Assembly: GCA_964638865.1 (NCBI GenBank)
Contig: CAZXBG010000084.1
Location: 1 to 18,609, forward strand
Origin: UBA7236 sp964638865
GTDB taxonomy: Bacteria; Bacteroidota; Bacteroidia; Chitinophagales; BACL12
Direction of reading: 5' to 3'
Length of the DNA: 18,609 bases
The notes under the pieces are model-generated. The model worked only from the letters and a program-made list of their open reading frames with translations. It was not told the origin of the DNA and ran no database searches. Below are positions 1-7,873 of the stretch, in pieces. How positions within the stretch are numbered: the first letter of the stretch is position 1; each line of letters opens with the position of its first letter. The translations under genes were made by a program, and so were the position numbers.

Positions 1-848
1 TTACAAACTTCTGTTGCACCAGGATTAACGGCTGCATCAGCATCGTTACAATCGGTGTTATCAGTTACATACCCTCCCGGCATGGAACAAGCCATGGTAG
101 AATTGGAAGCATCGCCATAAGAATCACCGTCGGTATCAGCATAATAGGTAGTAAGAACGCCTTCGTCGATGTTGCCATCGCAGTTGTCGTCTATACCATT
201 ACAGGTTTCAGACATACCCGGATTTATTGCAGCATTAAAATCGTTGCAATCTAAATTGGAGGTATAACCATCACCGTCAACATCTGCAAATGAAACGGAA
301 CCGGAAAGAACAACATTTTTAATTGTTCCAACGCCGCTAACGGTGCTCTGTGAAGCATAACTGTAAATTCTAACCATAACTGAATTGTAGGTAGAGAAGT
401 CAGGAATATCCCATGACAATGGACTAACAGTTCCGCAGGAGGTATTTGTAACTGCGAGATCGGCACCATTATTTGTCCAGGTAGCTCCACCATTTGTTGA
501 ATACGCCAAGCGCCATAGTGTTGGGCCTCTATTATTGCGTCGAGCATCAACAGAAATTGCAGTAACATCCAATTGATATCCTGCATTCGGGGTTAGGGTA
601 AATTCAACATTGGGCATTCCCAAATTAAATATTGGGGAGGTAGCATAAACTGAGGAGTTGAAACCATCAGGACATGCGGAAACTAAAAGAGTTCCATTAA
701 CCCTTGTTAAATTTGTTCCGGCTGTATTCGCTGCAATCGAGGCAGGAACACCGGAGAGATTATTTGTATAATTGTATAACTGCGCTTGGAGCGAGCCTAT
801 ACAACACACAAAGGCAATCAAAACACTGAGTAAATTGAATTTTCTCAT
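1..848 (-). CDS. Secreted MopE-type metal-binding repeat protein (3' end outside window)
   Basis: My own translation of the minus strand gives an open frame from ATG at 848 to the left edge, 282 codons with no stop. It starts MRKFNLLSVLIAFVCCIGSLQAQ, a Sec signal peptide with likely cleavage after LQA (residue 22). Residues about 23-185 form a beta-rich domain I cannot name; it includes an Asp-box-like STNGGATWT. From about residue 190 there are MopE-type units: DVDGDGYTS, then LDCNDFNAAINPG, CNGIDDNCDG and NIDEG. A second unit follows, with DTDGDSYGD and TDCNDADAAVNPGATEVC. These Asp/Asn- and Cys-rich units belong to the 'putative metal-binding motif' (MopE) family of secreted proteins. The C-terminus, where a T9SS sorting domain would be expected from the paralogues at the right side, is not visible. 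Metal binding is inferred from the family only. Confidence 0.9.
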   Translation of the reverse strand, partial: MRKFNLLSVLIAFVCCIGSLQAQLYNYTNNLSGVPASIAANTAGTNLTRVNGTLLVSACPDGFNSSVYATSPIFNLGMPNVEFTLTPNAGYQLDVTAISVDARRNNRGPTLWRLAYSTNGGATWTNNGADLAVTNTSCGTVSPLSWDIPDFSTYNSVMVRIYSYASQSTVSGVGTIKNVVLSGSVSFADVDGDGYTSNLDCNDFNAAINPGMSETCNGIDDNCDGNIDEGVLTTYYADTDGDSYGDASNSTMACSMPGGYVTDNTDCNDADAAVNPGATEVC

Positions 849-1247
849 ACTGTGCGGTTTTAGTTAAAAAAAATTGTTTGTCGTGTCAACTATGAATGGG
901 AGGCAGCGAAGGTTATTCTTTTAAATGGAAACGAAAAATAAAGGTGTTGAAAATCAATTGATTACGATGTCACATCCCGAGTCAATTTTTTACTTTAAAA
1001 TTCACCAATATCTATAAATACGGGCATTTTACAGGTTTTGAAAATAAAAACGGGCTAAAAATTGCCAGTAACGCGAGGCTTAAATTTGTAAAGTATTCAT
1101 TTCTAAATACTTAGAAAAGTAACAGGCTAATAAGGAGGAAAGTGATTTTAGTGACTGAAATAGCCAAAAGAATAAAATACAATCCAATTTTAGGAAACTT
1201 TAGTTAAACGCAATTGTTTATTATTTTTGTAACCAAATAAGAAAACT
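849..1247. other. Intergenic region between divergent genes
   Basis: This stretch of about 400 bases separates the leftmost minus-strand gene from the plus-strand iron-sulfur carrier. On plus it holds a TAnnTTTG match (TAAATTTG, 1081-1088), a short inverted repeat (AAGTATT at 1091-1097 and AATACTT at 1106-1112, 8-nt loop) and a Shine-Dalgarno-like AAGGAGG at 1132-1138. The last is followed by a 21-codon frame beginning GTG at 1142 and ending TAA at 1207. A second -7 match lies directly before the downstream gene. I found no convincing promoter for the leftmost gene. No larger gene is visible. Confidence 0.6.
1222..1229 (+). promoter_or_regulatory. Bacteroidetes -7 promoter element
   Basis: TATTTTTG is an exact match to the Bacteroidetes sigma-ABfr -7 consensus TAnnTTTG and ends 18 bases before the ATG at 1248. 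At the expected -33 position only a weak TTTAG is present (around 1199-1203). Transcription would begin just before the start codon, leaving a very short 5' UTR. The element is short and T-rich, so a chance match is possible. Confidence 0.5.
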
Positions 1248-1592
1248 ATGGAAGTATTAATAGAATCGCCGATCAGTTTAACGGAGAATGCCGTTAAGGA
1301 GATAAGGAATATTATAAGTGAAAAAAATATACCTGTCGAATACGGCTTACGTGTAGGAGTTAAGGGTGGAGGATGCAGTGGGTTATCTTATATTTTGGGA
1401 TTTGACACCCAAAAAGAAAACGACAATCATTATATGATTGGTGACATTTCCATAATTATGGAAAAAACGCATGGTATGTATCTGGCCGGAATGGAAATTG
1501 ATTTTATAACAGGATTAAACAACAGAGGATTTTCCTTCAATAATCCGAATGCAACTAAAACCTGCGGTTGCGGAACGAGTTTTGATGCCTAA
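1248..1592 (+). CDS. A-type iron-sulfur cluster carrier (IscA/SufA/HesB family)
   Basis: This 114-residue protein has the full length of an A-type Fe-S carrier. The three conserved cysteine ligands are present: Cys43 in GGGCSGLSY, and Cys106 and Cys108 in the C-terminal TCGCGTSF. They match Cys35, Cys99 and Cys101 of E. coli IscA. Such proteins receive [2Fe-2S] or [4Fe-4S] clusters from the scaffold and pass them to apo-enzymes in the cytosol. No signal peptide is seen. The gene stands alone: no sufBCDS, iscU or iscS neighbours are in the window, so I cannot say whether it is the IscA, SufA or ErpA orthologue. ATG 1248 is chosen because a -7 box lies just upstream and the N-terminus aligns with family length. 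It ends at a strong terminator shared with the convergent cyanase gene. Confidence 0.95.
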   Translation: MEVLIESPISLTENAVKEIRNIISEKNIPVEYGLRVGVKGGGCSGLSYILGFDTQKENDNHYMIGDISIIMEKTHGMYLAGMEIDFITGLNNRGFSFNNPNATKTCGCGTSFDA

Positions 1593-1618
1593 AATGGCAA
1601 ATTGAACATAATTTAACT

Positions 1619-1657
1619 AAAAAAACCACCTTAAATAAATTTCAGGTGGTTTTTTTA
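1619..1657. terminator. Bidirectional factor-independent terminator
   Basis: ACCACCT (1625-1631) pairs with AGGTGGT (1644-1650) around a 12-nt AT-rich loop. A-tracts on the left (1619-1625) and T-tracts on the right (1651-1657) provide the U-run for both directions. It lies between the stop of the plus-strand Fe-S carrier and the stop of the minus-strand cyanase and can end both transcripts. Confidence 0.9.
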
Positions 1658-1674
1658 TTGGTTCGGACCGAAAA

Positions 1675-2319
1675 TTACCATTTTTTATACATCAGGTATT
1701 TTCCTTCCATGGTAACGCGAATTCTATCGCCATTGGGATTTGGAATTTTTTCAATATTCATGTTATAATCGATTGCACTCATGATACCTTCTCCGAATTT
1801 TTCATGAATGATGGCGCGCATTGTTTTGCCATAGATCAAATTTATTTCATAAAAACGATAGATCAACGGATCAGTTGGTGGCATTTCCTGACTATCTCCA
1901 CGATAAGCATAGGTTTGAAGTGCATTCATTACCTCAGAACTTAAGCCCAGATAATCCCCTATTTTTTTAGCTTCTGCAGCATCCATGGTATTTTCTCCAT
2001 AAATTACAGAAGTGGTCCAGGTTTCACTTCTGCCCACAGCTTCTGCAATTTGCTGGTAGGTAACGCCTTTAGCCCTTTTTGCTTCCAAAATTATGGGGGT
2101 GCAGGCATCGCGCGATAATGCAGGGGCAGCTACCAGTGGAGCAGGCGGCATAATAACCTGTTCGTTGGTGATCTCCGCCAACCATTCTTTTTTTAGGTTT
2201 TCGATATCGCTGTCGCTGTAATATTTTTCATCTCTAACAAGATTAGTGGAGGTAAGCAGGGCAACGGCTGATCCCGCTAAAATAATCAGGACTGTAAGTC
2301 CGGGATAATTTTTTTTCAT
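1675..2319 (-). CDS. cynS: Cyanase (cyanate hydratase) with N-terminal membrane/signal segment
   Basis: Residues about 70-214 of this 214-residue protein match cyanase along its whole length. The helical N-terminal domain holds VTYQQIAEAVGRSETWTTSVIYG. The catalytic domain holds PTDPLIYRFYE, YGKTMRAIIHEKFGEGIMSAI and a C-terminal EGKYLMYKKW. The E. coli active-site residues Arg96, Glu99 and Ser122 correspond to Arg155, Glu158 and Ser181 here. The enzyme makes ammonia and CO2 from cyanate and bicarbonate, normally as a cytosolic homodecamer of chains of about 156 residues. Here about 70 extra residues precede it: MKKNYPG, a hydrophobic stretch at 8-24, then a charged and Ala/Pro-rich linker. 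That implies export or a membrane anchor with the enzyme in the periplasm, which is inference. A GTG start 48 bases upstream overlaps the promoter, so ATG 2319 is preferred. No carbonic anhydrase or cyanate transporter gene is nearby. Confidence 0.93.
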   Translation of the reverse strand: MKKNYPGLTVLIILAGSAVALLTSTNLVRDEKYYSDSDIENLKKEWLAEITNEQVIMPPAPLVAAPALSRDACTPIILEAKRAKGVTYQQIAEAVGRSETWTTSVIYGENTMDAAEAKKIGDYLGLSSEVMNALQTYAYRGDSQEMPPTDPLIYRFYEINLIYGKTMRAIIHEKFGEGIMSAIDYNMNIEKIPNPNGDRIRVTMEGKYLMYKKW

Positions 2320-2339
2320 AGTAGGTATTTTAATTGGAG

Positions 2340-2369
2340 CAAAAATACTATTACGACCAGGAAGCACAA
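2340..2369 (-). promoter_or_regulatory. cynS: Bacteroidetes -33/-7 promoter of cyanase
   Basis: Read on minus, TTG (2369-2367) is followed by exactly 19 bases and then TATTTTTG (2347-2340), fitting the Bacteroidetes -33 TTG / -7 TAnnTTTG layout. The -7 box ends 20 bases before ATG 2319. This is the best-formed promoter in the window and indicates that the cyanase has its own transcript. Confidence 0.75.
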
Positions 2370-2466
2370 TTAATTTGCGTTAAAAGTTTTGTAAACCGCC
2401 TTTCGAAATACCAACCTAATAAATAGAAATCAGGTAAGAATTACATGAAAAAAAATTATACAAAAA

Positions 2467-2661
2467 TTACTCCTGTTCAAAAAACTTCATTTCCTTTCCT
2501 TCACCCTTTACTTCAAACAACTCCATTTTATAATCGGCTTTGTCCTGTTTTCTGTTTCCTGAAACCGGCGGAATTCCTCCGGTTATCCCGGCTCCGACGG
2601 AGGATAATAAAATGATAAAAATCACGGATATGATCTTTATAACTTTTTTAATGTAATCCAT
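2467..2661 (-). CDS. Small single-pass membrane or secreted protein, 64 aa, unknown function
   Basis: ATG at 2661 begins a 64-residue frame. It has a positively charged start (MDYIKK), a strongly hydrophobic stretch at about residues 8-24 (VIKIISVIFIILLSSVGAG), then a Gly/Pro turn region (GITGGIPPVSG) and a charged, Lys/Glu-rich tail ending FFEQE. The charge pattern puts the N-terminus inside and the tail outside, as either an uncleaved anchor or a signal peptide. I recognise no family. It sits between the cyanase promoter and another small membrane protein on the same strand, with room for its own promoter. The protein-like composition argues it is real, but length limits confidence. Confidence 0.55.
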   Translation of the reverse strand: MDYIKKVIKIISVIFIILLSSVGAGITGGIPPVSGNRKQDKADYKMELFEVKGEGKEMKFFEQE

Positions 2662-2670
2662 AATAAATTA

Positions 2671-2685
2671 AATAGTAATACTATT
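2671..2685. repeat. Short inverted repeat upstream of small membrane protein
   Basis: AATAGT (2671-2676) and ACTATT (2680-2685) form a 6+6 inverted repeat with a 3-nt centre. It begins 10 bases upstream of ATG 2661, a plausible place for an operator or a small 5' UTR hairpin. The region is AT-rich, so chance is possible. Confidence 0.3.
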
Positions 2686-2754
2686 ATTTAAGGTTAAGCG
2701 TAAACCATAAAATATAAATTTTTAAAGCGATCAATTGCCGGGGCCGATCTGAAA

Positions 2755-3156
2755 CTAAACAGACATGGCAATATTATTATCCTCATCCGGACCGGAAGTA
2801 AAGACCTTTAATGGAAGAAATGTTGTGGTAATTAAAAAAGATCGGGATTTTGATTCAAGTGCATCAAATTGCGTTTTAATTAAACTGTCATTTCGTTTTA
2901 AAATATTAAAAACAAAAATTTGGTTTTTGTCTAAATCATTTTGTAAAACTGAAGGGGAATCCTTTTGGGTAAAGGAAAAAATTTTTGGTACACAATCCTG
3001 TTTAATTTTACAAACCCACTCTGTTTGGGGTTTGGAAATTAGGCTGGTTCCGCTTATTTTATTAGTTCCGACAAATGGAAACACAACAAACAAAATGGAA
3101 AAAATAATCATCCATTCCGGCGATGTCAATTTTTTATCGGTAAACTGCGGCGACAT
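2755..3156 (-). CDS. Putative single-pass membrane protein, 133 aa, unknown function
   Basis: The frame opens at a TTG (3165), but ATG 3156 is the better start, giving MSPQFTDKKLTSPEWM. A hydrophobic segment spans residues 15-31 (WMIIFSILFVVFPFVG). It is preceded by Lys8 and Lys9, so the N-terminus would be cytoplasmic and the remaining 100 residues periplasmic. The periplasmic part has two close cysteines (Cys49 and Cys55) and alternating polar and hydrophobic residues but no family I recognise. A plus-strand frame covers almost the same bases (2765-3169). I prefer the minus frame because it shows a sensible membrane-protein layout and matches the strand of both neighbours. No promoter or terminator could be assigned. 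Confidence 0.5.
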   Translation of the reverse strand: MSPQFTDKKLTSPEWMIIFSILFVVFPFVGTNKISGTSLISKPQTEWVCKIKQDCVPKIFSFTQKDSPSVLQNDLDKNQIFVFNILKRNDSLIKTQFDALESKSRSFLITTTFLPLKVFTSGPDEDNNIAMSV

Positions 3157-3250
3157 TTTTATCAATTAAATTACAAATTCCTTAATGGTGAAAACATTAA
3201 TCCAATGTTTTTGGTTCCCCAAGGGTGGTAGCTTTCAGATTAATATGCTG

Positions 3251-4045
3251 CTAATAAATCACCACTTCTCCGGTATTCACATATATATCATCTGCATTGA
3301 AAACATCTATAACAAAGGTTCCTTTTTTGGTAAAGGTTTGTTTAACAAATGAAAAATTCCAATCGGGATTAATTGTAATATTATAGGAATCATAATCTTT
3401 AAAATCTTCCTCTATATCTTCAAATACATCTATATAAAACAGATCAGTTTTAAATGGTTTGTCGCTACCGATATAAATTGTAACAGTTACAGAACCCGAT
3501 TCTCCTAATGGGAAAGATTCCGCTTCTCCGACCATTTTCCCTTCTGTTACATCCTGGCAAAATGTAACGTAAGAATCTTCATAATAAAACGTATTTATTA
3601 TGGTGTCTCCATTAGCTAAATTAATGGAATCGGCATCTACCACAAAAATTTCAGTAAACGCTGTAGCTGCAACATTGCCATCCATAATAATGGAAATTTT
3701 ATATTCGCCGGCTTCGGAGAAAAAGTAATCGTACACCAGCCAGTTTTTACCGGACTCAGGGGTTAGCGTAAGTGTTTTTTGGGCGAGATAATCCTCACTA
3801 TAGTCAGATTTTTTGTCAATTTGCAAATACATTGCACTTGTATTTATAACATAGATCTGTTTGTAAACAATATAGACATATCCTCCATCAAGATCAACAT
3901 TCCATGTCCCGAAGATACCGGAAGCAGTGCCGAATTCATCATAACTTTCGCACAGAACAACACTTTGGCCGCTCTGGCCATCCTGACCATAAGCTGTGGC
4001 AATTGCCGCAGTAAACAGCACCAACGTTAATATATATTTTTTCAT
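3251..4045 (-). CDS. Secreted protein with two tandem beta-sandwich-like domains, unknown function
   Basis: ATG 4045 gives a 264-residue protein with a clear signal peptide (MKKYILTLVLFTAAIATAYG, cleavage before Gln21). An upstream in-frame start adds 49 residues lacking any signal feature and overlaps the promoter, so it is not used. The mature part appears duplicated. Residues about 31-136 and 162-264 each start with a Cys (LCESYDEFG and FCQDVTEGK), run through a run of beta strands, and close with a similar strand pair (EAGEYKISII...FTEIFVV and KKGTFVIDVF...TGEVVIY). This suggests two Ig- or cadherin-like beta sandwiches. No T9SS sorting domain and no lipobox are seen, so it probably stays periplasmic. 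It is divergent from the CRTAC1-like gene. Confidence 0.8.
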   Translation of the reverse strand: MKKYILTLVLFTAAIATAYGQDGQSGQSVVLCESYDEFGTASGIFGTWNVDLDGGYVYIVYKQIYVINTSAMYLQIDKKSDYSEDYLAQKTLTLTPESGKNWLVYDYFFSEAGEYKISIIMDGNVAATAFTEIFVVDADSINLANGDTIINTFYYEDSYVTFCQDVTEGKMVGEAESFPLGESGSVTVTIYIGSDKPFKTDLFYIDVFEDIEEDFKDYDSYNITINPDWNFSFVKQTFTKKGTFVIDVFNADDIYVNTGEVVIY

Positions 4046-4063
4046 AATTGTGGTTTTAACGTT

Positions 4064-4071
4064 CAAAAATA
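4064..4071 (-). promoter_or_regulatory. Bacteroidetes -7 promoter element
   Basis: TATTTTTG on minus matches TAnnTTTG and lies 18 bases before ATG 4045. No TTG is found at the expected -33 spacing (TTATTAC is there instead), so this rests on the -7 box alone. Confidence 0.45.
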
Positions 4072-4229
4072 CAATAAATAAGTAAAAGTGGTAATAACCG
4101 GTATCACCCCTGATAATAAACTTGATTGCCATTTCAGTTTTACGCTTTTTGTACAAATCCTTTGGTTTAAATTCCATACTTTTAACGCTCAAACCTGCTC
4201 ATAACAGAGCTTATTCAAAAGAATACTTT

Positions 4230-6545
4230 ATGAAAAAACGAACAAAAAACATATTGTTGATCTGTTGTGTTCTGATAATCGCGGTAGGCGGAGTTGGTTA
4301 CCAATTTAAGAAACAAATTTTATCTCTTGGAAGAGAAAAAAATGATTACAAAATGCGAACGGTCGGCAATGTGCATCATGACCCTATTCCATATACCGGT
4401 GCGGGAGGAAATGCTGAAATGATAGATTACCTGAACATCGTTTATCAAAAAATAAATTGTCCGCAATGCAAATTCATGAATACCGCAATTGCAAACGACC
4501 TTCTCAATAAAGCCGTTCCAACGGATCCAAAAGAAAGATTTATATACAATTTTATGTTGTGTAATCAATTAATGAATTCAGGACGTGTTGATGAAGCGAT
4601 CAAACTTATTGAAGAATATGAAAAGACTGCTGATTATAAAAAATTAGAGGATAAAGACCTTTATAAATGGTGCCTAGCCACCGGAATTACCTATTTGCGT
4701 TTCGGAGAATTAAAAAATTGCATAGCTGACCACAATGCACAATCCTGTATATGGCCTTTATCAGAAATGGCTCGGCACAAAGATGAATGGGGTGCGAGAA
4801 AAGCGATTGAGATATATACGAGAATTCTCGATAATTACGCGCAGGATCTGAATTCGCGTTGGTTGTTGAATATTGCTTATATGCAAATTGGCGAATATCC
4901 CGAAAAGGTTCCAACTGCATATTTAATTCCACCCGAATCCTTTAAAACAGAATTTGAAACTCCGCGTTTTAATAATATTGCCGGAGATATTGGTGTTGAT
5001 TATGCTGATATGTGTGGTTCCATTATAATGGAAGATTTTAATAACGATGGATTTACCGATATTTTTCAGGGAGGATGGGGATTAAATGAACAGGTACATT
5101 ACCTCATCAATAAAGGAGATGGAACATTTGAGGATCTAAGTGAAAAAGCGGGATTAAATAAATATCCGGGTGGTTTGATGATGATGCAAACTGATTACAA
5201 TAACGATGGTTTTTTGGATGTATTTATTTTGCGGGGTGCCTGGTTTGGCGAATTCGGAATTTTACCGAATGCATTATTAAAAAATAACGGCGACAATACC
5301 TTTACGGATGTTACTGTTGAAACCGGAATATTTAGTTGTCACCCTACACAAACTGCAACCTGGGCAGATTTTAATAATGATGGATGGCTGGATGTATTTA
5401 TTGGCAACGAGGCTAATAGAAACGGAGGAGATAAAATAAATGATTGCGAATTATTCTTGAACAACAAAGGACATTTTACCAATATAACGAAAGAAACGGG
5501 AATTAATCTCAATGCATTTGTAAAAGGTGTTAGCTCCGGTGATTATGATAATGACGGAGATGCTGATATTTATATTTCTGTAAATGGTGCAGAAAATCAT
5601 TTATATAAAAATGAAACAAAAAAGGGAAGTAAGACAATAAAATTTGTTGATGTTTCAATAAAAGCCGGAATTAAAGGACCGCTACAAAGTTTCTCTTGTA
5701 TGTTTTTCGATTATAATAATGATGGATGGCTCGATATTTTAAATTTCAGTTATGATCCCAATGCAGCGGATAATGATATAGCTGCTGAGTATTTAAAATT
5801 ACCACGCAAAAGCGAATTAACTGCTTTGTATATCAACAATAAAAACGGAACTTTTAGCGATAAAGCAAAAGAAAATGGGCTTGACCGAACCTTTTTAGTA
5901 ATGGGATGCAGTTATGGTGATTTTGATATGGATGGGTGGATAGATTTTTATGCAGGCACGGGCAAACCCTCGTTCCGCAGTTTAATTCCGAATCGTTTGT
6001 TTCATAATAATGAAGGAAAAGGATTTCAGGATTGCACAACCTCTTCCGGAATGGGACATTTGCAAAAGGGTCACGGAATTTCTTTTGCTGATCTTAATCA
6101 TGACGGTTACCCGGAAATTTTTGCTCAAATGGGTGGAGCCTATGAAGGTGATGGTTTTCAGGATTGTTTGTATGAAAATCCGGCAACATGGAATAATAAT
6201 TTTATAGCTATCGACCTTGTTGGAACTACCTCCAATAAAATTGCAATTGGCGCACGTATAAAAATAATATCCGTACAAAACGGGATCAAACGCGATATTT
6301 ATGAGTGGATAACTACCGGTGCAAGTTTTGGTGCCAATAACTTAAGGGCAGAAATAGGGTTAGGAAAAGCCAATGATATTGAAAGTATAGAAATTTATTG
6401 GCCTCAAACAGGAATTACGCAGGTTATTAAAAATGTTGCTATAAATCAGCATATTAAAATTGTGGAAGGCAATAATGACTTTAGCATTCTGAAACTACCT
6501 CCATTTAAATTTAAAGTGCCGGATGATGAAATACCACATCAGCAT
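4230..6545 (+). CDS. CRTAC1-like protein: TPR region, VCBS/FG-GAP propeller, ASPIC/UnbV domain (3' end in gap)
   Basis: ATG 4230 is preferred over an in-frame ATG at 4122 because it starts a typical N-terminus: MKKRTKN, then a hydrophobic stretch at about 8-24. Residues 60-235 are helical and TPR-like, with a CPQC pair and the HNAQSCIWP...RWLLNIAYMQIGEYPEKVP block. I recall this block from Bacteroidota and Planctomycetota CRTAC1-family proteins. Seven Ca-binding-type D-x-N-x-D-G loops follow at about 269, 322, 380, 438, 494, 564 and 621 (for example DFNNDGWLDVF, DYDNDGDADIY), fitting a seven-bladed VCBS/FG-GAP propeller. Residues about 658-742 form the ASPIC/UnbV domain (IAIGARIKI, EIYWPQTG). 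The chain reaches 772 residues at PHQH and enters the N gap, so its stop is unseen. It is probably envelope-anchored and outward-facing. Substrate is unknown. Confidence 0.92.
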
Positions 6546-6645
6546 NNNNNNNNNNNNNNNNNNNNNNNNNNNNNNNNNNNNNNNNNNNNNNNNNNNNNNN
6601 NNNNNNNNNNNNNNNNNNNNNNNNNNNNNNNNNNNNNNNNNNNNN
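6546..6645. other. Assembly gap (100 N)
   Basis: Exactly 100 N, the conventional placeholder for a gap of unknown size. It hides the end of the CRTAC1-like gene and possibly sequence upstream of the lipoprotein pair. Any translation running through it is artificial. Confidence 0.98.
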
Positions 6646-6736
6646 TATTTCCTATTTATTTTTTAAAATAAAAATAATATCAGCCAAAATCCGTTTAATT
6701 TAGTATTACTATTCCGCCCAATCCAATTTTACTCAC

Positions 6737-7873
6737 ATGCACTCCCACCCATCGAATAAATCAGGAAACCTGTTTCTCTTTTTGTGTATTTGTTTACTTA
6801 CTTTTTCCTGCAGTTCAGATATAAAACCCGAACGGTCTTTTTGTTTCTGGAAAACAACTTATTACGGAGAGCGTGAAGACGATACCATATTAGCCGATCT
6901 CGATGTGGGACATATTTATTTACGAATTTTTGACGTTGACTGGAATCCTTATCTCAAAGCTGCCCTGCCTGTTGCGTCACTCAGTTATTCTAATTTGGAG
7001 AGTGATTCCCTGGATATAACACCCTCTATATTTATTACAAATCAAGTAATGTTATACAGCAGTAAACAACAACTGGATACACTGGCAATTAATGTCGCTG
7101 ACCGCGTTACTTATTATATAGAAGATTATAAAAGCGGCTTAAATCGGTATAAAGCTTATAGAATACGCAACAATACAAAGAAGGAGTCAGCACCAGAGAG
7201 CGGTGAAAAAAAATTTGATGAGCACTTTAAAGAATTACTGATAGATTGCGATTGGAGCGAAAAATCGAAGGATAATTATTTTTATTTCCTGAAAAAATTA
7301 AAAGAAAAAATGCCTGAACTTCCGGTAAGCGCCACTATTCGGTTATGGCAATATAAATATCGCGATATGGCCGGGATTCCGCCTGTAGATCGGGGCTTGC
7401 TGATGTGTTATAACCTGCAGAGTGCCGAACATTACCAGGTGGAAAATTCTATAAGTTCCGCAGCCGAACTTGAAAAATATCTCGATGTAGAAAAATATCC
7501 ATTTGATCTGGACATTGCGTTACCTGTTTTCAGCTGGGCAGTTCTTTTCCGGGGAGGAGAATTTAAAGGAATAATAAATGATATAACCGCCGAAAACTGC
7601 ATACACGATACCGTTCAATATGCGCAGATAGGAGAAAACAGATTTGTTTTCAAAACGGATAAGGTGGAAGGGAATATTTACATAAGAAGCGGTGATGAGT
7701 TGCGAATTGAAAAGGTAAGTATTGAAGAGCTGGAAAAGATGGTTGATTTACTTACTAAAAAAGATGTTGTTCAATCTACATCCAGGGTTACATTTTTTTC
7801 CTACGACAGAAAATACATAAACGATTATGGCACAGAAAATATTAATAAAATATATTCACTGTTTGATCTTTAA
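6737..7873 (+). CDS. Lipoprotein with TIM-barrel-like strand pattern, unknown function
   Basis: This is a 378-residue protein with a lipoprotein signal peptide ending TFSC, the lipidated cysteine being Cys25. Its motifs look like the strands of a glycoside-hydrolase-type barrel: HIYLRIFDVDW (59-69), ELLIDCDWS (166-174), VSATIRLWQ (197-205), RGLLMCYN (219-226), FDLDIALPVFSW (256-267) and RVTFFSYD (350-357). The Asp-x-Asp-Trp and PPVDRG segments are candidates for a functional pocket. I recall similar uncharacterised lipoproteins in Bacteroidota, but no enzyme activity can be claimed. It overlaps the next lipoprotein gene by 47 bases, so the two are co-transcribed and probably work together at the outer membrane. 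No TAnnTTTG box is visible between the N gap and the ATG, so the promoter may lie in the gap. Confidence 0.85.
   Translation: MHSHPSNKSGNLFLFLCICLLTFSCSSDIKPERSFCFWKTTYYGEREDDTILADLDVGHIYLRIFDVDWNPYLKAALPVASLSYSNLESDSLDITPSIFITNQVMLYSSKQQLDTLAINVADRVTYYIEDYKSGLNRYKAYRIRNNTKKESAPESGEKKFDEHFKELLIDCDWSEKSKDNYFYFLKKLKEKMPELPVSATIRLWQYKYRDMAGIPPVDRGLLMCYNLQSAEHYQVENSISSAAELEKYLDVEKYPFDLDIALPVFSWAVLFRGGEFKGIINDITAENCIHDTVQYAQIGENRFVFKTDKVEGNIYIRSGDELRIEKVSIEELEKMVDLLTKKDVVQSTSRVTFFSYDRKYINDYGTENINKIYSLFDL

Noticed and set aside
251..586. Minus-strand 111-residue frame
   Set aside because: It is an out-of-frame shadow of the left-edge MopE gene, which has a signal peptide and recognisable units.
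2320..2367. GTG start extending cyanase by 16 residues
   Set aside because: The codons lie across the well-spaced -33/-7 promoter, so the transcript should begin after them; the added residues also precede a typical MKK start.
2765..3169. Plus-strand 134-residue frame opposite the small membrane protein
   Set aside because: It covers almost the same bases as the minus frame, has no signal, membrane or family features, and lies against the strand of its neighbours. The minus frame has a coherent membrane-protein layout.
4046..4192. 49-residue N-terminal extension of the two-domain secreted protein
   Set aside because: It would bury the signal peptide inside the protein and overlaps the -7 box; ATG 4045 starts a standard signal peptide.
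6646..6671. C-terminal extension of the CRTAC1-like protein after the N gap
   Set aside because: The frame across 100 placeholder N is arbitrary; the seven residues after it have no support.
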